From assembly GCF_010015445.1 (NCBI RefSeq), contig NC_053112.1, forward strand, positions 38,514,665 to 38,578,664: a stretch of 64,000 nt of DNA, in the 5' to 3' direction. The notes under the pieces were generated by a model. The model was not told where the DNA came from. It saw only the letters and a list, made by a program, of their open reading frames with translations, and did no database searches. This stretch comes from Perca fluviatilis. Its lineage: Eukaryota; Chordata; Actinopteri; Perciformes; Percidae. Positions 38,561 to 50,713 of this stretch are shown piece after piece. How positions within the stretch are numbered: the first letter of the stretch is position 1; every line of letters starts with the position of its first letter. The position numbers and the translations under genes were made by a program.

Positions 38561-39240
38561 GGGGCACCAAAACAAGCTGTAAACCAAGGGGGTAAGCGGG
38601 CATCCAGAAAGCCTACCTCCTATGGGGAGTTTCTGAGGCTAACAAGCCATCACCTGCCGTTAGCGTTCCATTGACTCCCGTTCCTTTTGGCACCACTTTG
38701 ACAGAGAATAATTTTACATCTGAAGCGTTTAAAGACTCTATTTGTCCGTTGTTTATTTCTAAAGAAACACGACAATGTATAAAAGGCTCCATTACCTTGT
38801 ACCTCACGTTATAGCTCCGTAGCAGACGGTTTTGTAAAAATAGGCTAACGATTGTGTCATAACCACGCGACTATCTGTCGCACAATAGAAAAATTACCGT
38901 ATAGTCAGGAGAAGCTCACAGGCAATTGGGGGGATGTGGAGAGTCCATGAAAGCATCGGAACAAAATATTTCAGCAACGTTTTGATGGATTTTTGATGGA
39001 ACTTCAATATGTGGCAAGTGAATTCATATGAAGTAACATTTATCCACGAACAAACAGATTTCTTTTGGCACAGCTACCAGAAGACTTATAACTTTCAGAC
39101 AGGTTGCTCACGTCACATCTACGTCTTCAAGCTCAGTTTGAGGCTGCGCAGCAACGCTCAATCACCGGAAAAGAGCTTCTAATTGACGTCTCCGTCGAAG
39201 TCTATTTTCACTTTCACTGTCTATGCTGTAAACACAACAT
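38561..39240. repeat. Probable interspersed repeat, unclassified
   Basis: The stretch from 'gccacaagggggcaccaaaa' through 'ccgttagcgttccattgact' to 'cactttcactgtctatgctg' has the texture of a percomorph dispersed repeat. I could not define termini. The only ORF (38613-38807, minus) is short. Confidence 0.4.
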
Positions 39241-39283
39241 GGACATGAAGCTAATATGTTGAACATGTGAGCAAACAAATGCC

Positions 39284-40885
39284 GGTAACACTTTACAATA
39301 AGGTACACAAAAAAATAGGTAGTTAATGATTAGTTACTGTTTTTGAAAAAGTAATGAATGATTACTGTTTTTCAGAAGGGTAGTTACTGTTTTTCAGAAG
39401 GGTAGTTACTGATTTTTGAAAGGGTAATGAATGATTAGTTACTGTTTTTTGAAAAGTTAACGAATGATTAGTGACTGTTTTTCAGAAGGGTAGTTACAGT
39501 TTTTCAGAAGGGTAGTTACGGTTTTTCAGAAGGGTAATGAATGATTAGTTACCGTTTTTCAGAAGGTTAGGTACTGTTTTTTGAAAGGGTAACGAATGAT
39601 TAGTTACTGTTTTTTGAAAGGGTAACGAATGATTAGTTACTGTTTTTCAGAAGGGTAGTTACTAGAGGGGGTACGGTTCATGAAAATACATCCGAACCGT
39701 TCGGTCCGCTTGTCTCAGTTTGGAGTGTTTGTGTGCTGCACAGTTTGATGCGTGCGCAATGTAGCCTCGTGCCCGTATGGGACTTCAGACGAAAGAAAGA
39801 AGAAGAGATGTGGACGTAGTTACCAACAAAACGTACAGCGAAATACCGTGCAAAACATTTCAGGCCGTCCTGCCAACCTGTATACATTTTAACATCAATG
39901 TACTGTAACGTTTTTTCGCTCGGGTGGGGCTGCCCAGTTCCCCCCGCGACTGGCGCGCGCACACACACAAACACACACACAAACAAACACGATGGATGCA
40001 GGAAAACCGGAGATGATACGTAGCCTACAGGAGGACTTAAATTAAGGACAGCTACGCTCGTTACTGTAAGTGCTATGATAAGTTAAAGTCCAAAAAAAAA
40101 AAAAAGTACTTTATCAAACCGTATGAATGTGTGTCCCATCCCACGCCAGGATAGGAAATTAACTAACAATGTAAACAGTTTTTATGTTTAACATATTCTG
40201 ACTTATTCAAAAGATGGAGCTTTAAGAGTTGCTCTCTTTTCTTCTTTTAAAGGATACAGTTTTTTAAAAGAGCTACACTGAAGTTGGCAGTTTGATAAAT
40301 GAAAGTTATTTCAATTGATATTTTGTAATATTTCAATCTTCATGTGCTAAAAAGGCACATAAGTTCCTGTAGATGGCAATACACATTCTCCTTTTTTTGC
40401 CAAATAAATGAAAAGCATGTTGAAATCATCAATGTCTTCCCTCTTGCTGTATCAAAATCTTACCTAGCTTTCCTCAGAGATGGTCCCAATAATGTGCTTA
40501 AAGTCAAGACAAATTCAGTTTGTCCATGATTACATGGTATAACTGCTCAATTATTTAATACTGTATCCTACATTGTGGATAATTAAGTTATATATCATAT
40601 GCTGAAGTATTTCTGGAGTGTTAAAGATTAAAGGAAAAAATAACAAGAACCGTACAGAACCGAAAACCGTGACCCTAAAACCGTGATAAGAACCCAACCG
40701 TGGGTTTTATGAACCGTGCCACCCCTAGTAGTTACTGTTTTTCAGAAGGGTAGTTACTGTTTTTAGAAAGACTAACAGTAACTACCCTTCTGAAAAACAG
40801 TAACTAATCATTCGTTACTCTTTCAAAAACAGTAACTAATCATTAACTACCTATTTTTTTGTGTACCTTATTGTAAAGTGTTACC
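39284..40885. mobile_element. Foldback element with 8-bp target duplication, split by a hAT insertion
   Basis: The ends GGTAACACTTTACAATAAGG and its inverted copy are flanked by a perfect 8-bp duplication CAAATGCC at 39276-39283 and 40886-40893. The inverted repeats extend about 75 bp and then pass into 22-bp tandem units ('tagttactgtttttcagaag'). Without the 1065-bp insert and its duplication the element is 529 bp. No ORF. The 8-bp duplication suggests hAT mobilisation. Confidence 0.9.
39663..40727. mobile_element. hAT element nested in the foldback (1065 bp)
   Basis: The ends TAGAGGGGGTACGGTTCAT and ATGAACCGTGCCACCCCTA are flanked by a perfect 8-bp duplication GTAGTTAC (39655-39662 and 40728-40735). 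That 8-mer is part of the host's own tandem unit. The interior contains a CA-rich patch near 39957-39988 and no intact transposase. It is younger than the foldback it splits. Confidence 0.9.
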
Positions 40886-40893
40886 CAAATGCC

Positions 40894-42239
40894 TATGTAA
40901 ACCCTAAGCACCCTTTCTTTTTAGCTTTTTTGAGTCTCCAACAACTCCTCAGGGAAATGTGTCTCTTTAGCTGCCAAATGCTCCACTATGTTGACCAGCT
41001 ACTAGCCTAACTTTGTCGGACTCGCGTTCAGTGCTGAGAAGGTAGCTTTGAGTCAGTTTATCAAATTTTTTTTCATTGAGAACCGCTGCCTGCTGTAGCT
41101 GGAAACGAGGTTGAAGTTAGACTGAACCAAAACAGTGAAGTTTTTGACAAAACAATGAACTGATAGAACTAAAATGCTTGAAAAGTTACGTAGATACAAC
41201 CTGAACACATTTTCTAGCCCCAAACCACATTTTCCCGACTATTCGATATGCGAGTTAGGCTGGAACCTCTCATTTTATTTAATATTTTCCAAACCGAAAC
41301 CAAAATGCCTCGGAACGCAATTACATTGACTTACAACCAATCAGAGCAACGAAACAGGTGACGTAGCGCTGAGCGAAGACCAAATGTAAACAGACTACGG
41401 CGTGCAGAGATGAGCTGTGATGCTGTAGCATCAATATGTCTGTGAACGAGTGGAGTGCTGCAATTTTTGCCATTAGGATTTAATAACTGGACGTAATCAC
41501 ATTTTGCGTAAAGCACAAAGACTCCGCAAGTTGAAACATGCCCCATATTAGATAAACGGTTGTGATTGGCCCGACCCGGGCCAGGTCGGCTGGAAATCTG
41601 TCTGAATGGGAGGGGGACAGATGCATTTGTCAGATCAAATAAAACATGAGGTCACAGATTCGTCTGGTTCCCAGGCTGCAAATTTCAACTTTTGTAGTTT
41701 GATGAACATCTCTCTTCATGAGTAAAGCCCTCAGTTGGGACAAGATTAATAATGAGATTTATTTACACTTTTTCACAGAGTTCATACCTGACCCCTTGAA
41801 TATGTTGGTCTCTTGATTAAACCAGCTTGTCTACGTGCCCTTGAGAAGCTTTCTGCAACTTTCTTTATTTACTCATCATCATCCGCATGTGACATCATCG
41901 GCACTCTTACATACCTTTGTTGCGTTTTCCTGCACGCTTTAATTCACAGCCACAAAAGATAAGAGGAACCCACAGCATACCAGCCAGAGAGAAGAAGAGT
42001 GCTGAAGAAAGAGCAACGCAAAGGCAAAATAAACAGATTTCAAAGCACTTCCATATAAAGGCATCAAACGTCCCATGCGATGAAACAACATGCCGCAGCT
42101 CGTTTTAATTGACACATTGACAACCTCAGACTTATGATAAGAAGAGGGGAGTGGGGGGCAAGAAGGATGGAAGAAAAGAGGGACGGAGGGAGGGAGAGAG
42201 GGGCTAAGGAATGAAAGAAAGATCAGCCTAAACTAACAA
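40894..42239. other. Unclassified, partly repeat-like
   Basis: The part near 41560-41640 ('ggcccgacccgggccaggtc', 'gaatgggagggggacagatg') is repeat-like. 41900-42120 is repeat-free. No gene supported. Confidence 0.35.
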
Positions 42240-42620
42240 CAATAAGGGAATGATAGAAGGGCTTAATTTTGCCTGACAGACGGTGCTTTCATCAAATTGT
42301 GTGCCTTGAACTGCGCCTTGATTAATTATTTAATAAGGCGGCCTGCTCTTCGGCACTGGCCCTCATTTGATGCTCCCACAAATGTGTTTCTGCTGACAGA
42401 TAGAGGTCCACTACTGGCCCCTGTTTACACATACCAAAATAGAACAGCAGGCAAGTCCCAATACCATGTTACAGAGCAGGACTGGAGCTTTGATGGTATT
42501 ACAGCCGCCTTAGGGAGGTTTTTAGGATCCGTTTTCAACCTTACACAGAGATATTCTTCATTGTCACTATGTTGATTTATTTGTGTGTGTTTTTGCACAT
42601 ATGGGGTGATCTGAAATCAA
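42240..42620. other. Candidate conserved non-coding segment
   Basis: Repeat-free sequence containing an inverted repeat CGCCTT...AAGGCG (42314-42340) around a TTAATTA core. A 92-codon ORF (42297-42575) has no domain. Conservation is a guess that needs an alignment. Confidence 0.25.
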
Positions 42621-42849
42621 TAAACTTTTTAAATCACTGTTTTTCACAAGGTATTAAAGAATGTTTTAATCAAGGGCTTTAGAAATAATAACCAATCGGT
42701 ATCCGGTTGTATTATCACAGATGCAACTACAGCGATGCATGGACCACGTTACCTCGTTAATAATGTGAAAAAGTGTGTGGTCCTGTATTCATACATAACA
42801 GCGAGACATTTCCATAATGGTTGACTGGAGCTAGTTGACTACCTGTTAT

Positions 42850-43090
42850 AGTGTAGCACTCATGGCTTGTACTTGTACTTTACTTAAGTATTGCCATATG
42901 CCATGCTACTACTTTATACTTCAACTCCATCCATTACATGTCAGAGGGAAGTATTTTCTTCACTGCATTTACATGACAGCTGTAGTGAGCTGCTTTGCAG
43001 ATTAAGATTTTACACAGTATTTATAGAATATAATGCATTGTTAGATATTAATCTATCCAACAATATATAAAGTGAGACTCTCCTACACCG
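42850..43090. repeat. Fragment of the 'cttaagtatt' hAT family
   Basis: 'gtacttgtactttacttaag', 'tactactttatacttc' and 'gcagattaagattttacaca' correspond to parts of the complete element at 62749-63243. Termini are missing. Confidence 0.6.
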
Positions 43091-43219
43091 AAAAACGACC
43101 CAATAGGTCATCCCTACAAGCAGCAATTATGACCCATTTTAATATGTATTGTTAGGCAGCGCCATCTGGTGGCCGTAGTAATTATGACGGGAGCAAAGCA
43201 GGAAGTCATGTAACGTGTT

Positions 43220-43560
43220 ATCAAGAGTTACCAAGGGTGGCCGGACACAGGACTTTCACCCAGGACAACAGTGTTCGTGTCCCGTATAAAAATAAAAGTA
43301 TTTTTACTTATAGAAAAAAGGAACTATGTCACGTTCTCCGTCACGTGTGTTGTTACGTTATGTACGTACGCACGGAAGTGAAAAAACTTAACAAATGTAC
43401 ACATTTTAACCCAAACCACAATCTTTTTCTAAACTTAACTAAGCAGTTGTGTTGCCTAAGTTGTTTTTGTGCCTAAACTTAACCAAACTACGACTGTTTC
43501 ACAAGGTAAATGACCTTTACGTTTGTGTATGAGAGCGGAGAATGCTCCTTATGGTTACTG
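43220..43560 (-). repeat. Dispersed repeat holding the empty TTAA site
   Basis: Related in reverse complement to the repeat split at 5038-5534. The TTAA at 43435-43438 is intact and uninterrupted here. The flanking 'gtttagaaaaagattgtggt' (minus strand) matches 5535-5554. Confidence 0.75.
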
Positions 43561-43769
43561 TTACTTAACTCTCAATATGTCTTCTCCCTAACCCTTCACA
43601 TACTACACAAAGGTAGAGTGGTAAAAAGACATTTTCTATATTTATTCTAATTTATTTCTATAACAGTAATGTATCTGCAACATGCAGGGTTTTCCCTACT
43701 ATTATAAGGATTAGGTGCACGGGCATAGTAGCAGCTTGACCGCAGGGCCGTAAGATGATGTAGTATTAA

Positions 43770-44355
43770 GCCTGATCCCACAGAATTCCGTGAAATGATC
43801 ATGAACTGTTAACACTACGTGGTGGTGGCACAGAATGTGGGAAAATTCTGTGTGGCCACCACGGAAAACAATGCCAATGTAAAGTCAATGAGAAGATGAC
43901 GTAGCATTAGGAGCGACTACGGTAGCGAGTAGTATGAAAGCCCGAAAATCCGCGTAGGGAGGTCGGTTAGGGTGGTGGATGGGTCCTACACAGGACTTTC
44001 ACCCAGGGGACCGGGGATCGTGTCCCGCGTGTTAAGTTTCCTAAACCCAACCATAACCGTCCAGTTCTTCTTTTCCTAAACCCTATCGTCCCGTTGTTGT
44101 CCCGCATCCCGTTATTGTTTTCCTAAACCCAACCATCCCGTTCTTCTTTTTCTAAACCCAACTGTCCCGTTGTTGTCCCGCGTGTCATGGAAACGTAGCC
44201 CACCCACAACCTTTTCCTTAACTTAAGGGGCCGTGTTAATTTCACGGAATTCTTCCGTGGGCCCATCACGGAATTTTTTGGGATTCCGTGAAACTGCCAC
44301 AGATTTTGAGTTAAGGGGCCGTGTTCATTTCACAGAATTCTGTGAGATCAGGTTG
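43770..44355. mobile_element. Foldback element with 'ctgatcccacagaattccgt' ends
   Basis: 'cctgatcccacagaattccg' at the left pairs with 'cacagaattctgtgagatca' at the right. Further inverted 'ccgtggtggccacacagaat'-type segments lie inside. Internal direct repeats of 'cccgttgttgtcccgc' and 'cctaaacccaacc' occupy 44030-44190. A partial second copy follows (44360-44560), sharing 'gaccgaaaatcc' and 'gggtggttgatgggtc'. No ORF. Confidence 0.65.
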
Positions 44356-44559
44356 CATTAAGAGCGACAACGGTAGAGAGTAGTAAGAAAGACCGAAAAT
44401 CCACATAAGGAGGCAGGTTGGGGTGGTTGATGGGTCAAACAACACAGGACTTTCTTGTCCCGTTCTTGTCCCACATGTCAGTTAAACGTACATGTTTTAA
44501 CCCCACCCACGATCTTTCGGTAACTAAGTGGCTTTAGCCTGCACGTTGAAAAATGACGC

Positions 44560-45496
44560 CAAGAGTCCCGACCAAAGGCACCTGACCAAGCGTAGGTGTT
44601 TTACATGCTAAGAGTGAGAATGTGTTGGTTTGTCCCCAGTTTTATATAATAATCTTATAATTTATTTATTTAATATCTGCTCTAGCTTTTCCAACGTTTT
44701 AGACAGAAATATGGTAATAATAATGGTCCAAAATGATGTGAAAGTGATTTTTTTTTTTTATTGGAAAAAGTTAACATTTACTTGAGGGAGGACTCCTAAA
44801 CTTCCGCCAAATACGTGCATTTAAGTTTTCCACAAACCTAGGGAAAACACTGTTTTACCACACGTGTGGTAAAAGGGAGTTCAGTTCCTGATTTACAGCC
44901 ACAAACTCATTCCATGTGATGCCAACCTTACCAGCAGAGGCTGCTATGACTGTCACATGCTGTGACTGGATGCATACAGTATTAATGCAAACTGCTTTAT
45001 GTCTTACAGAACAAACGTTGTTGGGCACATGTGCTGTACCACAGCCGTGCAGAGATAAAGTAAGAGGACGATTTATAAATGTCCATAAATAACATCAGAC
45101 TGCCTGCATTTTGACATGCTAATAAATGCTTCCTCCAAATCAATAAGACATGGGAAACACTAACCCAGCCCATCATTCAACAAATCAAAACCTCATGATT
45201 TCCCCACAAATGGTCACAGCCTTCTTTATGCGCTGAAATCCGTGCTCTTGGCCTGGATCTGACACGAGATTAGAGGAATAATGGTGGAATCTGGGTCTGA
45301 CTTCCCTTTTTTTTCTCACCCTGTTCTTTTGATTTGGGAGCCCTCTGTTTGCAGCCTGCGTCTTTTCAGCTCCTCTTGTTTGGTTTGGGCATATCTGGCA
45401 TAGCTGCGGTCTTGTTAATACTTCTCCCAAACTCAGTGCATCTGGAGAAAGTTCCACACACCTCCTTCGTTGCATCAGACAACCAATGCATTTGAT
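44560..45496. other. Non-coding spacer
   Basis: No termini; a 112-codon minus ORF (45185-45523) lacks domain features and runs into the neighbouring hAT. Confidence 0.4.
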
Positions 45497-45504
45497 GCAG
45501 TACC

Positions 45505-45931
45505 AGAGGTGGAAGGAGTACAAAAATATTCTACTTAAGTAAAAGTACTATTACTGTAATAAAGTTTTACTTAAGTATGAGTAAAATGACCAGAATAAAA
45601 ATCTACTCAAACGTAAAAAGTAGCTCATTTAAAATGTACTCAGACTTACTTTTTTTACATTTATACATATATCATATCTTATTTATACTTGGTATATTTA
45701 TTTATTAAATCGCAGTCTTTTGCGATCTGAAAAGGGCACAAAGCCATATCGCGCTTTTCGATTTCGACAGATACTTTGCCAAAACATTAGAATGAATGAC
45801 AATACTTCAAACAAAACATACTTAGGTAAAAGCACAGATTTTTAAAACTACTTTCAAAAGTAAAAGAGCACAAAACAAACTACTCAATTCCAGTAACGTG
45901 AGTAATTGTAATTAGTTACTTTCCACCTCTG
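45505..45931. mobile_element. Non-autonomous hAT element, 427 bp
   Basis: The ends CAGAGGTGGAAGGAGTA and TAACTTTCCACCTCTG-like sequence are flanked by TGCAGTAC (45497-45504) and TGCAGCAC (45932-45939), a 7/8 target duplication. Subterminal 'acttaagtaaaagta' repeats. No transposase. Confidence 0.85.
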
Positions 45932-45947
45932 TGCAGCACACTCTCAG

Positions 45948-46774
45948 AAGTAAGTAAGTAAGTAAGCTTTATTTATATAGCACCTATCACAGATAGAATC
46001 ACAAAGTGCTTCACAAGCAACAAATATAACAATTTAAAAAACATCATACAAAACATAAAAAATTATAGCTCAGTCAACTGAAAGCTTGTCTGAATAGTAG
46101 TGTCTTCAGCTGTTTTTTAAAAGAAACGGTAGAATCGGCCACACGCAGCAACAGGGGCAGGGCGTTCCACAATTTGGGAGCAACTGCCTGAAAAGAGGAA
46201 CCATCAGGAGATTTTGACCTGAGCAACGAAGAGTGCGGAAAGAAGAGTAAGGGGTCAACATGTCTCCGATATATTGAGGCGTCTGTCCATGTAGTGCTCT
46301 AAAAGTTAAAACAAAAATTTTGAAATCAATTCTGTATTTTACTGGAAGCCAGTGGAGAGTAAATAAAATCGGAGTAATGTGTGCCCTTCTGTTTGTTCCT
46401 GTTAAAAGCCTTGCTGCTGCATTTTGCACCAATTGGAGACAGCTCAGAGGAAATTTGTTAAAACAAGTAAAAAGGGAATTACAATAATCTAACCGTGAAG
46501 AAATAAAAGCATGAATGATCATCTCCAAGGTAACTTTGGGCAGTATTGTTCTCAATTTAGAGATATTTCTCAAATGATAGAAACAGTTTCTGACCAACTG
46601 TCTAGAATGACCATCCAGAGACATCGATTGGTCGAACAAAACACCAAGGTTTCTTAGGCTCAACTGGACGGAGGAGTCCAAGGAACAGAGGTGTTGTTTA
46701 ATTTGGGGAATTTTTTGTTCTGGAGCAATGATCAAAGGTTCAGTCTTTTTTGTAGAAGTGGATAGACAATTTAC
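45948..46774 (-). mobile_element. 5'-truncated L2/CR1/Rex1-group LINE end
   Basis: The element reads on the minus strand from 46774 to its 3' end, which carries AATAAA ('gctatataaataaagctt') and a short tandem (ACTT)n at 45948-45966, as expected for non-LTR elements whose tail is a simple repeat. The coding part is given separately. It ends upstream exactly where the hAT at 46775 begins. Confidence 0.85.
46080..46774 (-). pseudogene. LINE reverse transcriptase, C-terminal fragment
   Basis: Diagnostic C-terminal motifs are in order: LGVLFDQSMSLDGH, SRLDYCNSLF, LQLVQNAAARLLTG, ITPILFTLHWLPVKYRIDFK and LHGQTPQYIGDMLTPY. They follow the reverse transcriptase core of jockey-superfamily LINEs. The catalytic YxDD region and the endonuclease are absent. 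A frameshift near 46200 moves the last motif (AVAPKLWNALP) into another frame. The piece cannot act as a polymerase. Clade within L2/CR1/Rex1 is not resolved. Confidence 0.88.
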
Positions 46775-48165
46775 TAGTCTCGTATTGCCAGACCTTCCTC
46801 CACAGCGCTGCTGAGGAGGGTCTGGCTAGTCCACACAGCATTCCAGGATGGGAGAAAAACGTGCTCTGGTTTATTGGCATTTCTTTAAACCAATCACAAT
46901 CGTCATGGGCGGCGCGAAGTGCCAGACGGAGCCACGGTGCCTCTGCAAAATAGCCTTGGGAAGGAACTTGTTTTGGTGGAACTAGTGCTGTCAAACGATT
47001 AAAATATTTAATCACAATTAATCGCATTAATGTCATAGTTAACTCTCAATTAATCGCACATTTTTATCTATTCTAAATGTCCCTTGATTTCTTTTTGTCC
47101 CATTATTTTTTTCTCATGCTCTTATCAACATGATACAACAACGGTGCCTGAACTGAAAGATTTATTTATATGTATATTATATTTAAAAAAGGAGCACCTT
47201 GTTCAATTGTATTTGTATTTGTATTGTATGTTCAAAAATATTAAACAATAAAAAGTTGATCTAAAAAAAAAAAAAGGAGCACAAAACGGCGAAAACAGCC
47301 ACTGGATGGGAAAAGGGTATTTTACAATAACTTTGAATGCACCACGAGGATGGCGAGGCTAGGCTGAGTTTGTGTTAGTCTGGTGTTAGAATCCTCTCCA
47401 GTGAAATACAGAAACACTTTTACACCGTTTAGCTGTCAGCATTTTAACCGTGTTTACTCCAGCTGCTAGCTAACGCTAGGCTAACGTTACCTGCTGCCAG
47501 GTGTAGTGTTCACTAGTGTCCCGTGCGGCGATGTTTCAGTTCCCTCTAACGTCCGTTTTCGGAGCATCAGAGAGAAGCGCAGTCATTTAAGTGGCACCTA
47601 AATAAGGCACCGAAATCCGGGTCTCGGTCGGACCCCATTCAAGACGGCGATTTTTGCCGAAAAGTGACCAGTTTGCAGGTATGTACTACTTTTTGGCCGG
47701 TGTGTGCGGCGTGCCTGTTGTTGTGTTTCTGGTCTAGCTAGATCCGGTGTGGTGTTGTAGTTTTTCTAACGTTACTAGTTGTTGCAACAGCATGTGAAAA
47801 AAACTCCAAAGTTTGCTAGGCCAAAAAGAACGTTAATCTCGCGATAAAAGAATTGACGCCGTTAAAGTGGGTTTGCGTTAACGCCGTTAATAACGCGTTT
47901 AACTGACAGCACTAGGTGGAACATGTGTACGTTAAAAAGTAGTTTTAGTTGTGTTACAGAAAACTCCGATTGGACAGATAGTCTAGCTAGCTGTCTGGAT
48001 TTACCCTGCAGAGATCTGAGGAGCAGTTAACCATAGTCCTCACAAATCCACCAGAGTTTAGAATTACAACACAAAGGAAACAGAAAGTAACGGACATCAG
48101 TCCGAAAAGAGTGACATCTGGTGGAATTTCTGGTAGCACTGGAGCAATCCCGGAAGTGGAACTAA
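46775..48165. mobile_element. hAT element related to 5922-6327, with a nested hAT
   Basis: It starts TAGTCTCGTATTGCCAGACC and shares with 5922-6327 the palindromic head, 'ggcatttctttaaaccaatc', 'gattggacagatagtctagc' and 'aatcccggaagtggaac'. The right terminus lacks the usual ATAGACTA, so its end is approximate. CAATTTAC on the left and CAACTCAC on the right (6/8) may be an eroded target duplication. A second hAT occupies 46983-47914. Confidence 0.78.
46983..47914. mobile_element. hAT element nested in another hAT (932 bp)
   Basis: The ends TAGTGCTGTCAAACG and CTGACAGCACTA are flanked by a perfect 8-bp duplication GGTGGAAC at 46975-46982 and 47915-47922. Near both ends are 'taatcgcatt' and 'cgttaataacgcg' motifs. 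No ORF with transposase motifs. It is younger than the hAT around it. Confidence 0.92.
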
Positions 48166-49430
48166 CAACTCACTGATGCCAGGTTTGCCCTCAGATGAAC
48201 TGACTTCAGGTCTGTGAGGACATCTCCAGCCCATAAAACCCAGTTGAGAGGAAAGAGGAGAAATCAGCAGATATAAAAGTCTTCTCAGAATGAGAGGTAG
48301 TAGCATTCAGTCAAGCCTTTGATCCAGCCCTAACTAGATCGCTTTGACAAGTCCAATTTACGGCTGCTTCTCCCCCACAATGGCTCATTGTGCGGAGAGC
48401 TGGAGATGATCTAATCGCCGCTGCCCTCAGAAGTCTGAGTGAGGAGATGAAGAGGAAACATAGTGGAAACATTGTCGTCCATCACGTTTGATGTGAAAAC
48501 ACATGACGACTTCACCTTATCTGATTTTTTTTTATTCCAAATTAGTAAAACCAAATGAAATGAAGCACATCAAACGAGATGAAGGAGTCATTTAATTGCA
48601 TTACACAGCCACACTCCACTTCCTGCTGCAACCGTCCTCTCCGTCTGTCTGCATGGACATCACAATGAATACATGGATGGAACAATGCTCCTGCATGATG
48701 ATGCTTTGTTGAATGGTTCACATGGTTTATTCTTTTTTTTATCAGCTCTTCACTCCCCATTCACACGGCTGCAAACACAGCCATCCCCCCCCAAACACAT
48801 ATCTCACACACAACCACACGGGCAAAAAGTGATTCACACACAGATTGTTCAAGCTTCAAATAAACCTGGTCGCCCAAAAGACCAATCAATGGCCCCTCAT
48901 CGTCAGCAAACTCCCTTCGCTCTGGTGCGAGTTCAGAAGTCAGCTACACACCCAAAGACAAAGCCGAGCACAGATGCGGACTCATGCCATCCACTATCTA
49001 TGGCACGAAAAAAAAAAAAATCGGCAGATTCTGAAATGCCACCTCGTGACTTTTTGGAGGAGCTAATCTATTCTATTTAATGTAGTTCAGAGGGGCCCCG
49101 GCTCCACGCTGAAGACACAAGGCAGGATTAGTCCTCATATAGCGGTGGCAAGATGAAAGCAGATAAACCACTTAGCCTGGTTCTTGGATGACTTTATATA
49201 TTTATTTCCCTCAAGTCTCTTCCCCAACGTTTGAAAAAGGGATTTAGCAGCAGAGACACTTAAGTCTCTGGAAGTTAATCTTTTTTTTTTCTTTTTTCTT
49301 TCAAATAAGTTGTGGATTTTGTTGCGTGCGCTGTTGAGTTTTATGAACTTTCGACTGTAGTTCAGGGAGGGTTGAGAGACAGAATTCTCAGTGCTAACTA
49401 TGGCCTTTGTAATAATAACAAAAAAATCGT
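48166..49430. other. Single-copy spacer
   Basis: No transposon termini. A 135-codon ORF (48673-49080) begins in His/Leu-rich low-complexity sequence and has no domain. Poly-A/poly-T patches at 49008 and 49282. Confidence 0.4.
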
Positions 49431-49606
49431 AAGCATTGCTGTGTGTCATGAGAGAACGCTTCTCTGCTGCTCCATCAAAAACACTGTATCTGATGCAAAC
49501 TGCTTTGATATTTCAATGTATTTCATAGGTCACTGTGTGTGTTTTTCTTTCTGCATCACACCTCAAAATCAGTGGTGGAACAAGTATTCAGATCCTTTAC
49601 TTAAAA
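49431..49606 (+). repeat. Split local duplication, unit 1
   Basis: 'aagcattgctgtg', 'acgcttctctgctg', 'caaaaacactgtatctgatg' and 'gtggaacaagtattcagatc' occur here and, in the same order, at 50714-50820. Unit 1 has about 75 bp more in its middle. It ends in the first 37 bp of a CAGTGGTGGAAC-type hAT. Confidence 0.8.
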
Positions 49607-50709
49607 TTACATTGTGTAAGAATTTCTACCATCTAGCAGTGAAATTGTATATGACAACCAACTGAATATTACTTTCTAGCCCTTCCTCCTACGGTGGCCG
49701 AACCCGAAATTAGCTCTCTCCATCGTTTACTGGCTGTTCTAGCCACTCCAATATTAACTTTGGTCTTGTTGCTTTGCCTGTCGCGTTGTCGTAATTCTCT
49801 TTTTTGCTTCCCTGGCGAGTAATCTCCCGCTGGCATTCGTCATGGTGCCAATAGGTATAAGAGGGCGAAATGTGAAGGTATTGGTGCGTTCATGCCACCT
49901 CGGAATAACAGGGACCGCCTCCGTGATGACGTTGTTTTTCCGACTGCCAGCGTTCACATGGTAGGGATGTGTGTTCTTCTTCTTCTGTTATATTGGCATT
50001 TGGCATAACAACTTGTTCCATGACTGCCACCAACTGTTGGCTGTTAGCCTAGAGCATCAGGCGTGAGAAAACATGGAGGCCACCATAACAAAAGATTTGC
50101 TGCTGTTTTCTTATGCGAGCATACAAACAGCACATCTACAGTGGTTTGTTTGTGTCATCTGCAGGACAACGAACGAGAGAGGACACGGATAATGTGTTGT
50201 TTTTGTTATACATGGGCCTATTTATGAATAATTTGAAACATGTTATGTCTGTGTATGTTTCTTGGCAGAGGCGTTTGTCCACAATAAACAGTTTATTGTC
50301 GTTGAAATATGAACCAAAGTCGCCTCCATCAAACGTCAGTTGTCAACAACGCGTCACCAACTGGGAAACTCGGTTAGCAAAATCTAGCCCGAGTTTCCCC
50401 CCTCTGATTCCCACAGGAAGTGACGTGAATGCTCACGTTTTCACTTGGAAAAAATGTTTTTCCGATGTCCATGAATGCACGGTATGTCCCTCTTTGGCTA
50501 ATGTATTCTAAAGATGGAGGCGCTACATGGCTGCCGTCATTCGAGCGAGACGCTCGTATGTATTCTGAATGATTCAGAATGTCAGATTCTACGCTTACGA
50601 GAATACTTTGATTAGTTGGCGGAAGTAATTACACATGAATGAGCACATATTTGTGAAAGAACAAAAGGGGCTTTTGTTAAGAATCAACTCAAACAATTAC
50701 ACAATGTTA
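49607..50709. mobile_element. Transposon-like element between the two duplication units (1103 bp)
   Basis: The left end TTACATTGTGTAAG and right end TTACACAATGTTA form an inverted repeat of about 11 bp. Sequence near the left ('aagaatttctaccatctagc') and right ('tgaatgagcacatatttgtg') is of a type I recall as frequent in percomorphs. No target duplication and no transposase; a 132-codon ORF (50113-50511) has no domain. Confidence 0.6.
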
Positions 50710-50713
50710 GGTT

